Notes: generated from the letters alone by a model not told the origin. A stretch of 5,193 bases of DNA from Chloroflexota bacterium (GCA_018969295.1 JAGWYN010000108.1:1-5193); one strand, 5' to 3'. Counted from the first letter of the stretch, positions 1-5,003 are shown. Numbers and translations are program-made.

Positions 1-519
1 GCTCCCTGCCTCTGGCCAACAAGCTTGCAGCAGGCGGATGAGGGGCCGGCAGAGGGGGGCGCTCAGGCCGACCCAGCCCGCTGTGAACATCTGGTAGGGC
101 AGCCAGGGCCCGACCCCACCGGTGACCAGCGCAGAGGCCAACAAGGTCAGCGCCCCCAACAAAAAGCCGAGCCCGCCCCCAAACACATAGCCACCCAGCA
201 CAATCAACAAAAAGATTGGACTGAACCCGCCGGGGCCGGGCAGCGCCACTTCGGCAAAACGCAAGGTCGCGTTGACAGCGACCAGCACCCCCAGCAGTGC
301 AATGGTCTGGGCGCTGACCGCCTGACGTTGGACTTCCAGCAGCAGCACGGCGAAGCAGATGCCCATCAAGACGGCCACCATCAGCGCGCTGTCGCCGGCG
401 CGGGCCAGCGTCTGGTCGCTGCTCTGGGCCAGCTGGGGCAGCCAGAACGGATAGAGAAACGCTGCAACTCCGACCGCGCTGGTGAGCCCATAGGTGACGG
501 CAGCCAGCCAGTTCTTCAT
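1..519 (-). CDS. ECF transporter S component, putative corrinoid (CbrT-like), 3' end outside window
   Basis: Open for all 173 codons from ATG at 519 to the window edge, so the C-terminus is missing. The protein is very hydrophobic, with likely membrane helices near residues 4-26, 45-63, 68-86, 101-120 and 121-140. Residues 100-150 carry the signature of ECF substrate-binding (S) components: GGYVFG, then GFLLGALTLLASAL, then GPWLPYQMF. These proteins bind a vitamin in the membrane and work with an energising module of one T protein and two ATPases, which would be expected beyond position 1. The ATG overlaps the stop of the upstream gene as ATGA (516-519), a sign of translational coupling; only a weak GAGG lies in front. 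The family call is from motif recognition. The corrinoid substrate is inferred from the B12 riboswitch at the head of the operon and the transcobalamin-like neighbours. It resembles the predicted CbrT group, but substrate cannot be read from sequence alone. Confidence 0.8.
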   Translation of the reverse strand, partial: MKNWLAAVTYGLTSAVGVAAFLYPFWLPQLAQSSDQTLARAGDSALMVAVLMGICFAVLLLEVQRQAVSAQTIALLGVLVAVNATLRFAEVALPGPGGFSPIFLLIVLGGYVFGGGLGFLLGALTLLASALVTGGVGPWLPYQMFTAGWVGLSAPLCRPLIRLLQACWPEAGS

Positions 520-1235
520 GGCCGGCCTCGGCGCAGAAGGCGGCGCAGCCAGAGCATCCCCAGGGCACCGGCAGGGAGTGCCACCAACACGCTCAGCAGC
601 AGAGCAAGCGCTGGTCCGGCTGTCAGCCCATTGGTCAGCCCATTGGTCTGCCCAGTGGGCTGCTGCGGGCGTGTCTGTGCTGGCGTGGCCGCAGCAATGC
701 GGGGCGACGTGGGGTGCGTCGGCGCTGGCGGATCGGCCGCCAGGCGGGCTGGAAGGGCTGTGTTTTGGGAGGGCTCTGGACAGATCTCGGCAAAAGAGAT
801 GGCTGGCGGGGGCTGGGCGCGATCGACGGTGCCGATCCCCCACCGCCAGCCGTCGACCTGGCCGTCCTGCACCTGGGTGCTGCCAGCCCCAGCGTTGCTG
901 TAGACCCATTCGCCGTCCAGAAGCTGCCAGTACGACCAGTAAAGGCAGGGAGTGCCAGTACACTGACAAAAACAGGGTTGCTGGGGATAGGCGCAGCCCT
1001 CGCCGTCGATCTGGCAGAGGGTTGTCCCCATGCTGTTGGCTTCGATCGACAGATCCAGCCCACTGCGTGCCAACAGCAGGTCCCCGCGAATGGATTCCTC
1101 TGGAAAGGAGACGCACCGGGTCACGACGCTGCCGTCTCCGTGTACAACGACCAGCCCGGCGTGGCTGCCGCTCTGTGCCCTGGCCGGCGCTGCTGCCAGC
1201 CCTCCAGCCAGCCCTCCAGCCAGCAGCGCAGACAA
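516..1235 (-). CDS. Membrane-anchored DUF4430 (transcobalamin-C-like) protein
   Basis: About 239 aa if read from TTG at 1235. Layout: a signal-like hydrophobic N-terminus ending APARAQS (residues 1-22), a DUF4430-like beta domain (about 25-135), a low-complexity Pro/Ala/Thr/Gln stalk (about 140-205, with TNGL repeats), one transmembrane helix (about 207-230) and a basic tail LRRLLRRGRP that should stay in the cytoplasm. The beta domain matches that of the preceding gene: CQIDGEGC, CFC, YWSYW, GWRWG. It is Cys-rich (C41, C74, C81, C88, C90, C92, C97), which suggests disulfides outside the cell. DUF4430 is the fold of the C-terminal domain of transcobalamin and intrinsic factor. I infer a surface-tethered corrinoid-binding or docking partner for the ECF protein encoded next. 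The start is uncertain: TTG at 1235 lacks a ribosome site and a basic n-region. No ATG or GTG exists in frame upstream, but CTG at 1328 follows an AAGGAG by 7 nt and would add 31 residues. Confidence 0.8.
   Translation of the reverse strand: MSALLAGGLAGGLAAAPARAQSGSHAGLVVVHGDGSVVTRCVSFPEESIRGDLLLARSGLDLSIEANSMGTTLCQIDGEGCAYPQQPCFCQCTGTPCLYWSYWQLLDGEWVYSNAGAGSTQVQDGQVDGWRWGIGTVDRAQPPPAISFAEICPEPSQNTALPARLAADPPAPTHPTSPRIAAATPAQTRPQQPTGQTNGLTNGLTAGPALALLLSVLVALPAGALGMLWLRRLLRRGRP
623..658. repeat. 12-bp in-frame tandem repeat, about 3 copies
   Basis: Two exact copies of tcagcccattgg (623-634, 635-646) and one degenerate copy (647-658). On the minus strand they encode TNGL TNGL preceded by PTGQ, in the stalk just outside the membrane helix. 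The unit is a multiple of three, so copy-number change would only alter stalk length. Confidence 0.85.
1200..1223. repeat. 12-bp in-frame tandem repeat, 2 copies
   Basis: Two exact copies of ccctccagccag, encoding LAGG LAGG in the signal-peptide core of the DUF4430 membrane protein on the minus strand. This is a coding microduplication that lengthens the hydrophobic h-region. Confidence 0.8.
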
Positions 1236-1314
1236 CAGGGCCGGCCAGAGTTTTTCGAGAAATTGGGGGAGGAGCTCCTGTGCCCCCTGGCGAGGCTGGC
1301 AGCTGTAGGTTTTT

Positions 1315-2727
1315 TTACGGCTGCGCAGAAATCGTCTCCTTGCCCATCGTCTCCTTGCCCATCAAACGTGTGCGGCGGTCTGCGCAGGATTCCAGCGGTT
1401 GCACCACGAACGGGTAGGTCTGGCCCAGCAGTGCAGCCACAGCCTGGGCGGTGGTGAGCAGATTGCTGCCTGTACCAGGCTGCCATGCGAAGGCGCCGTC
1501 GGCCTGCTGCAGCCCGAGCAAAAATTGAAACGGGGTGCCGTCCGGTCTGGCCCAACGTTCTCCCTCCGGATCCTCGCCGGCTGCCAGCAGGGCCTGGATG
1601 GCATAGGCGGTCGAGTTGCCATCAGCTCCGTATTGAATTGTGCGCGGGTCGTAGACAAAGCCCCCCTCCGAGGTCTGCGCGCCAGCCAGGAAATCCAGGG
1701 CGGATGTGATCGAAGTGGACGCAGGGGATTCGCCGCCGGCGATCAACGCCTGAATCGCCAGAGAGGTCGTGTTGGTGTCGCTGCCGAAGTCGGCCTGCCA
1801 TTCCCACCCGCCGTCTTCGCGCTGTTGTGCACGCAAGGCTGTCAGTGTGCTGGCTGGAATCTCTTCTCCCAAAGCGGCGGCCCCCAAAATGCCCCAGACA
1901 GCGAACCCAGTGTCGGTGGTGTTTTGCTCGGCGGGTTCCTCTTTCCAAAAGGCGGGGGAGGCTGTGCGGGCTGTTTGGCAGAGGTCTGTGGCAGCTGTTG
2001 CGACAGCGACCTTGCCTGCAGCCGCTGCATTGGCGCGGCTGTAAGGGCCTACTCGCAGCAGCCAGAAAGTTTCCAAGGATCGTCGGCCGTTGGCTGGCAG
2101 CCAGCTGGCGGGTTTTTCGGCGTTGGCACCCAGCGCAAGCATAACTTCCACTGCGGCACTGAAACTCTCGCCAAAACCGCCGGTGGCTGGCTCCTGCTGG
2201 GAATGGAGCCAGGTCAGCCCTTGTGCTGCCGCCAACGTACGGTCTGCGGAGATCTGTTGGCTCTCTGCCGCTCCCCATCGCCATCCCTCGACTGCCCCTG
2301 CTGCATGGATGGCAGAAGAGGCTGCTCCGACCGCATAAGGCTGCCAGCCGTTTTCTGTCCAAAAACTGTAGTTCCAGTACCGGCGATCGTCGCAGAAGCA
2401 CTCCTCGGCTGGGCAGCCGGTGCCCTGGATCGCGCAGACCACAGGCCCAAAACTGCTTTCGGCGACTGCAACAGCGAGCCCGGTGGCTTTGAGCAGAGCC
2501 AACCCTGAGGTGGTCGAGGTTATGGGGACCTGGCGCACCAGGCTGCGCCGTTCATCGAGCTGGACGACGATCGTCGCACTCGGCAGGGTAGGGGTGTATT
2601 CGCTCTGTGCGGTCGCCGTCGGCACTTCGGCACGCCAAGGGGCAGCGGCAACCGTGGTTGGCATCCACACCCAGCCAGCGAACACTGCTATCCATCCCAC
2701 AACTCCCACACCAATCCAACGTTTCAT
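1315..2727 (-). CDS. Secreted transcobalamin/intrinsic-factor-like protein (DUF4430 + alpha/alpha-barrel)
   Basis: 470 aa from ATG 2727, chosen because AGGAGAGG sits 2-3 nt upstream; an in-frame ATG at 2787 lies before the terminator hairpin and would translate it. An export signal is visible (MKRW, hydrophobic to about residue 22, AAA near 27-29). Residues about 50-152 form a DUF4430-like beta domain (CAIQGTGC 98-105, CFC 110-112, GWRWG 148-152). Residues about 160-445 form an alpha/alpha-barrel of the prenyltransferase/squalene-cyclase-like type, with repeats Q-x-x-x-GG-[FW] at 302-308 and 351-357, QQADGAFAW at 407-415, and helices such as TTSLAIQALIAGGE, STAYAIQALLAAGE and TTAQAVAALL. Human transcobalamin and intrinsic factor hold B12 between exactly these two folds, but with the barrel first. 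I see no lipobox, membrane anchor or cyclase DxDD motif, so a binding role is likelier than catalysis. It is first in a B12-riboswitch operon, so extracellular corrinoid capture is the inferred job. Confidence 0.85.
   Translation of the reverse strand: MKRWIGVGVVGWIAVFAGWVWMPTTVAAAPWRAEVPTATAQSEYTPTLPSATIVVQLDERRSLVRQVPITSTTSGLALLKATGLAVAVAESSFGPVVCAIQGTGCPAEECFCDDRRYWNYSFWTENGWQPYAVGAASSAIHAAGAVEGWRWGAAESQQISADRTLAAAQGLTWLHSQQEPATGGFGESFSAAVEVMLALGANAEKPASWLPANGRRSLETFWLLRVGPYSRANAAAAGKVAVATAATDLCQTARTASPAFWKEEPAEQNTTDTGFAVWGILGAAALGEEIPASTLTALRAQQREDGGWEWQADFGSDTNTTSLAIQALIAGGESPASTSITSALDFLAGAQTSEGGFVYDPRTIQYGADGNSTAYAIQALLAAGEDPEGERWARPDGTPFQFLLGLQQADGAFAWQPGTGSNLLTTAQAVAALLGQTYPFVVQPLESCADRRTRLMGKETMGKETISAQP
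1331..1363. repeat. 15-bp tandem repeat at the 3' end of the transcobalamin-like gene
   Basis: atcgtctccttgccc occurs twice exactly (1331-1345, 1346-1360), plus atc of a third copy. On the minus strand it encodes MGKET MGKET before the terminal ISAQP. Each unit contains AAGGAG a few bases ahead of ATG or ATT, so the duplication also duplicates a ribosome-binding sequence just before the next gene. Confidence 0.9.
1336..1341 (-). promoter_or_regulatory. Candidate ribosome binding site for the second operon gene
   Basis: AAGGAG on the minus strand, 7 nt before CTG at 1328. That CTG is in frame with the DUF4430 membrane protein and overlaps the end of the preceding gene. A rare CTG start here would give a basic n-region (RSRKK). 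A second site, AGGAG at 1275-1279, has no usable in-frame start codon at normal distance. This is inference only. Confidence 0.35.
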
Positions 2728-2730
2728 AGC

Positions 2731-2737
2731 CTCTCCT
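2731..2737 (-). promoter_or_regulatory. Ribosome binding site of the transcobalamin-like gene
   Basis: AGGAGAG immediately downstream of the terminator U-tract, ending 3 nt before ATG 2727. It fixes the start at 2727 and removes the 20-residue upstream extension that begins at 2787. Confidence 0.85.
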
Positions 2738-2741
2738 GTAG

Positions 2742-2776
2742 AAAAAAAACACCTTCTCGGCGGTACGAGAAGGTGT
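2742..2776 (-). terminator. Intrinsic terminator, expression platform of the B12 riboswitch
   Basis: A perfect 11-bp stem (ACACCTTCTCG, 2749-2759, with CGAGAAGGTGT, 2766-2776) with a 6-nt loop. On the minus strand it is followed directly by a run of T (2742-2749, its last base pairing in the stem). It lies between the cobalamin aptamer and the ribosome site of the first gene, so B12 binding should stop transcription before the operon. Confidence 0.93.
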
Positions 2777-2829
2777 CCATGATTCAAAAATCAACGGCAC
2801 GCCCCATTCCGCGAGGGCTGACACGTACA

Positions 2830-2994
2830 TGCCTAGGGGGTCGACCTGACTTCCAGTCGCAGAGACCGGTCACAGTTGCGGGACAGTGCCGGACTTCCAC
2901 CGGCTTCGCCAGACCCACTGCTTCAAAACATTTTTAAAGCGTTCTGTTCAGCACCTTTGGTTGAAGGCACTGCGCAGAGGTGGGCACCTATGCA
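2830..2994 (-). promoter_or_regulatory. Cobalamin (B12) riboswitch aptamer
   Basis: Read on the minus strand, the conserved core is unmistakable: AGGTGCC near the 5' end (about 2985-2991), then AAGCCGGTGGAAGTCCGGCA, then CTGTCCCGCAACTGTGACCGG, then the B12-box-like AAGTCAGG before GTCGACC. A closing P1 helix can be drawn between TGCATAGG (2987-2994) and CCTAGGCA (2830-2837), with one A-G mismatch. This RNA binds adenosyl- or other cobalamins and normally turns off uptake or synthesis genes. Here it precedes a strong intrinsic terminator and the transcobalamin-like gene, so high B12 should shut off the three-gene operon. Part of the 5' half is a variable AT-rich stretch (about 2920-2945). Confidence 0.95.
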
Positions 2995-3016
2995 CAACGG
3001 TATTCAATTTGAACCC

Positions 3017-3046
3017 ACTATACAGCACCGGCGCTGCCTTTGTCAA
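3017..3046 (-). promoter_or_regulatory. Sigma70-type promoter of the B12 operon
   Basis: A perfect -35 TTGACA (3041-3046) and -10 TATAGT (3017-3022), with an 18-nt spacer. Transcription would start near 3010, about 15 nt before the riboswitch P1 helix. The TGA inside TTGACA is the stop codon of the upstream metal-binding lipoprotein gene. A 7-bp inverted repeat (CGCTGCC 3032-3038, GGCAGCG 3055-3061) flanks the -35 box. Confidence 0.75.
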
Positions 3047-4077
3047 TCTGCCAGGGCAGCGACAATCTGACCGACGGTGTAGCGCATCAGCTCGAGGTAG
3101 GTGGCGGCCGGTCCGGAGGGGTCGCTCAGCGAGCCGGTGTAGATTGGGAGCACGGCGACTCCGGTGTCGGCGGCCAGCTGCGCGGCGACAGCCGGGTTGA
3201 CGGTGGTATCCACAAAAATGGCGCGAATCTTTTCGGCTGCGATCTGTGTCTGCAGGCGTGCCAGCTCTTGGGCCGAAGGGGAGGCCAGTGTGCTGAAGGA
3301 GGGCACGACGGTGCCGGCCACCGTGAACCCATAGGCATGGGCCAGATAGCCCAGGTTGCCGTGGTCGCTCACCAGGTTGCGCCGCTCGGCTGGAATCTGG
3401 GCGACCGCAGCGACGATCTCGGCTTGCAGTTCCTCCAGCTGGGCCTGGTAGCGGGCGGCATTGGCTGCGTAGACGTCGGCGTGTGCCGGGTCAAGGGCAG
3501 CGAGCACCGCAGCGATGGTCTCGGTCCAGCGCATGACGTTGCGCACGTCCATCCAGGTGTGGGGGTCGAACCCGGCGTGGTCGTGTCCGGCATGTTCCGA
3601 CTCGGCGTTTGTTTTGCTCTCTTCTTCGCCTGGGGGATGGAATTCCAGCGCGGTCACGCCGGTGTTGACCTCCACCAGGGAGATCTGTGGGTCGAGGTTG
3701 TCGAGCAGATCCTGCATGGCCTCTTCCAGGTGGAGCCCATTGGCAAAGACGACATGGGCATTGTTCAAGGCGCGCAGATCGTCGGGGCGGGCTTGGTAGC
3801 TGTGGGGGTCTGCGCCGATCGGCAGCAGCTGTGTGAGCTCGATCGTCTCTCCTCCCACCTGGCCGACGACATCGCCGACCAGGCTGGTGGTGGCCACCAC
3901 GCGTAGTTTTTGCCCGTCGGCCAGTAGGACGGGGGCTGGGTTGGGTTGTGTGCTCTGCGCCATGTCCGGCACCTCTCTTGGGGTGGCAGCGGGCAGCAGA
4001 GGGGAAGTGCAGCCTGCCACTGCGCCGATCCACAGGGCAAGAAGCATCCAGATGCGTTGTGGGCAGGGGTGTTTCAT
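3043..4077 (-). CDS. Metal ABC transporter substrate-binding lipoprotein, ZnuA/TroA family
   Basis: 344 aa from ATG 4077, preceded at good spacing by AAAGGAG. An export signal ends in a lipobox (VAGC, lipidated Cys23), then an unstructured linker to about residue 52. Two lobes joined by a long helix follow, typical of cluster A-I binding proteins (PF01297). Candidate metal ligands are His92 (GADPHSY), His173 (DPHTW) and His239 (VSDHG). A His-containing acidic loop (residues 151-169, HAGHDH) is the feature often seen in zinc-type members. Three His rather than a Glu at the third site favours Zn over Mn. The Asp usually found in the last ligand loop (x-D-S before the GPAATY motif) is replaced by Gly315 (YTGSLSD), so the fourth ligand may be different or water. 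No permease or ATPase gene is adjacent in the window. A Fur/Zur-like operator lies just upstream. Cobalt cannot be excluded given the B12 operon downstream. Confidence 0.93.
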   Translation of the reverse strand: MKHPCPQRIWMLLALWIGAVAGCTSPLLPAATPREVPDMAQSTQPNPAPVLLADGQKLRVVATTSLVGDVVGQVGGETIELTQLLPIGADPHSYQARPDDLRALNNAHVVFANGLHLEEAMQDLLDNLDPQISLVEVNTGVTALEFHPPGEEESKTNAESEHAGHDHAGFDPHTWMDVRNVMRWTETIAAVLAALDPAHADVYAANAARYQAQLEELQAEIVAAVAQIPAERRNLVSDHGNLGYLAHAYGFTVAGTVVPSFSTLASPSAQELARLQTQIAAEKIRAIFVDTTVNPAVAAQLAADTGVAVLPIYTGSLSDPSGPAATYLELMRYTVGQIVAALAD

Positions 4078-4107
4078 CGGTATCTCCTTTTGTGACAGAG
4101 TTTAAGA

Positions 4108-4122
4108 TGAGAATTTTTCTCA
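4108..4122. promoter_or_regulatory. Fur/Zur-family operator candidate
   Basis: TGAGAATTTTTCTCA is a perfect 6-3-6 palindrome and fits the 7-1-7 Fur-type box (TGAnAAT-N-ATTnTCA) with one deviation. It lies just downstream of the predicted transcription start (about 4126) of the metal-binding lipoprotein gene, a repressing position. A weaker similar stretch, cagagaattttcag, is at 4172-4185. Which member of the family (Fur, Zur, Mur) binds is not decidable here. Confidence 0.6.
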
Positions 4123-4132
4123 ATTAATTGCA

Positions 4133-4161
4133 AGTCTACCTGTACGCATGCAAGTTGTCAA
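4133..4161 (-). promoter_or_regulatory. Promoter of the metal-binding lipoprotein gene
   Basis: TTGACA (4156-4161) and a weaker -10 TAGACT (4133-4138), spaced 17 nt. The predicted start near 4126 gives a leader of about 50 nt with the Fur-like palindrome in it. A 20-bp-spaced direct repeat TGCAAGT (4129-4135 and 4149-4155) runs through the promoter on the plus strand. Confidence 0.55.
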
Positions 4162-4222
4162 ACAGCAACCGCAGAGAATTTTCAGGTGGCGGTGGACGTA
4201 TCTCTGGCTGATGTTGATCGCT

Positions 4223-4228
4223 TATAAT
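4223..4228 (+). promoter_or_regulatory. -10 box for the chorismate lyase gene
   Basis: A perfect TATAAT about 95 nt before the GTG start, in the divergent intergenic region. No convincing -35 lies 16-18 nt upstream (atctct or nearby), so it is either a weak or activated promoter or a chance match. The rest of 4229-4307 shows no further structure that I can support. Confidence 0.4.
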
Positions 4229-4321
4229 GACAAACCTGTGCGACCTCTGGGGGACAGGGACGCTTGTTGAAAACCGAGGGAATGGGGCACAGCAAAATGG
4301 ATAACCCAAAGGAGCGAGATT

Positions 4322-4954
4322 GTGCTGGATTCAGAGCAGGAGAACAAAGGAGCTGTGAAAAACGGTGGCTTTGATCCATTTGCCGACCTGATGGTGATGC
4401 AGGGGGCGATGCCGGATCATTGGTGGCCTGTGAATCTGCGAACCCTTTCGCCTTTTCAGCGGGCTTTGGTTGCGATGGATGGGACGGTGACCAAGTTTCT
4501 TGAAGCCTATCTGTTGGAACCGATCGACGTGGTGCGTCTATCTCAGCAGAAGCAGCAGTTGCAGCAGGAGCATTTGTGGTTGGCCGCAGCTGCTGGCACA
4601 TCGGTGATCGCCCGTCAGGTGTTGTTGCGTGGCCGGTACAGCGCAACAGTCTATGCCTATGCAGTTTCGTTGTTGCTGGTCGACCGTCTGCCGGCGGATG
4701 TGCTGCGTGGGTTGGATCTGGAGCCTTCAGGGCTCGGGCGAATTCTGCTCAACAGCCAACTTGAGAACCGACGAGAAATTTTGTGGTATGGTCGCGAAAC
4801 AATTGCCGACCTGCCGGAGGCCATCGAGGCCCACACAGGCATTCATTTTATCAGCCGCACCTATCGGATCCTGGTTGGAAATCGGCCGATGATGTTGATC
4901 AACGAGAAATTTCCGATCGATTCTCCTGTGGGGCAGGGAGTGGAGCAGAATTAA
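4322..4954 (+). CDS. Chorismate pyruvate-lyase family protein (DUF98/UbiC-like)
   Basis: 210 aa from GTG 4322, chosen because AAAGGAG (4308-4314) sits 7 nt upstream; nearby ATGs at 4282 and 4297 are out of frame. The family (PF01947) splits chorismate into 4-hydroxybenzoate and pyruvate in the cytoplasm. Recognisable blocks in order: LSPFQRALVAMDGTVTKFLE (42-61), the strand ARQVLLRG (97-104), LLLVDRLP (117-124), the substrate-pocket region LENRREI (147-153), SRTYRI (178-183) and LINEKFP (192-198), whose Glu195 corresponds to the late conserved Glu of UbiC. Length is normal for the family. No prenyltransferase or quinone gene is in the window, so whether the product feeds ubiquinone-like quinones, a glycolipid or something else is unknown. 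The gene stands divergent from the metal-binding lipoprotein gene, and an IS607 element begins right behind it. I saw no terminator after it. Confidence 0.85.
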   Translation: MLDSEQENKGAVKNGGFDPFADLMVMQGAMPDHWWPVNLRTLSPFQRALVAMDGTVTKFLEAYLLEPIDVVRLSQQKQQLQQEHLWLAAAAGTSVIARQVLLRGRYSATVYAYAVSLLLVDRLPADVLRGLDLEPSGLGRILLNSQLENRREILWYGRETIADLPEAIEAHTGIHFISRTYRILVGNRPMMLINEKFPIDSPVGQGVEQN

Positions 4955-4961
4955 TTTAAAT

Positions 4962-4999
4962 AATTTGTTGACATGTGTAGCCATATGTGTCAACAAATT
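4962..4999. repeat. Long inverted repeat in front of the IS607 transposase gene
   Basis: AATTTGTTGACA (4962-4973) is perfectly repeated inverted at 4988-4999. As RNA the stem continues through five more pairs (three G-U) to a four-base AGCC loop (4979-4982), giving 17 pairs. It ends 4 nt before the transposase ATG and takes the place where a ribosome site would be. It has no U-tract on the plus strand, so it is not a standard terminator. It may be a transposase or repressor binding site, or a translation block. Confidence 0.85.
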
Positions 5000-5003
5000 C
5001 CTC

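Noticed and set aside
160..445. The alpha/alpha-barrel protein (residues 160-445 of the first operon gene) as a terpene cyclase or prenyltransferase enzyme
   Set aside because: I found no DxDD or other catalytic motif, and the protein is exported and fused to a transcobalamin-like domain under a B12 riboswitch, which favours binding.
623..658. Short repeats as a CRISPR or regulatory array
   Set aside because: The units are 12 bp, directly adjacent without spacers, and in frame within a coding stalk.
25..903. Plus-strand open frame of 292 codons at the left edge
   Set aside because: It lies opposite the ECF S component and DUF4430 genes; the translation is low-complexity Gln/Gly/Arg without any family resemblance.
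1310..1316. Programmed frameshift at the A7 run joining the first and second operon genes
   Set aside because: The first gene's TAA stop lies at the start of the run, so slippage there cannot bypass it; an indel or odd start for the second gene remains possible.
1399..2508. Long plus-strand open frame (369 codons) over the transcobalamin-like gene
   Set aside because: It is the antisense of a gene with signal peptide, ribosome site and recognisable domains; its own translation shows no domain and is rich in Gly/Cys/Arg as expected for a GC-rich shadow frame.
2725..2787. Upstream ATG (2787) as start of the transcobalamin-like protein
   Set aside because: The extra 20 residues would be encoded by the terminator hairpin and would spoil the signal peptide; AGGAGAGG points to ATG 2727.
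3040..3906. Plus-strand open frame of 288 codons opposite the metal-binding lipoprotein
   Set aside because: It mirrors the real gene, has no ribosome site and no recognisable motif.
4962..4999. Hairpin after the chorismate lyase gene as an intrinsic terminator
   Set aside because: It is AT-rich and no T-run follows on the plus strand; on the minus strand the following taatttaaattaa is not a clean T-tract either.
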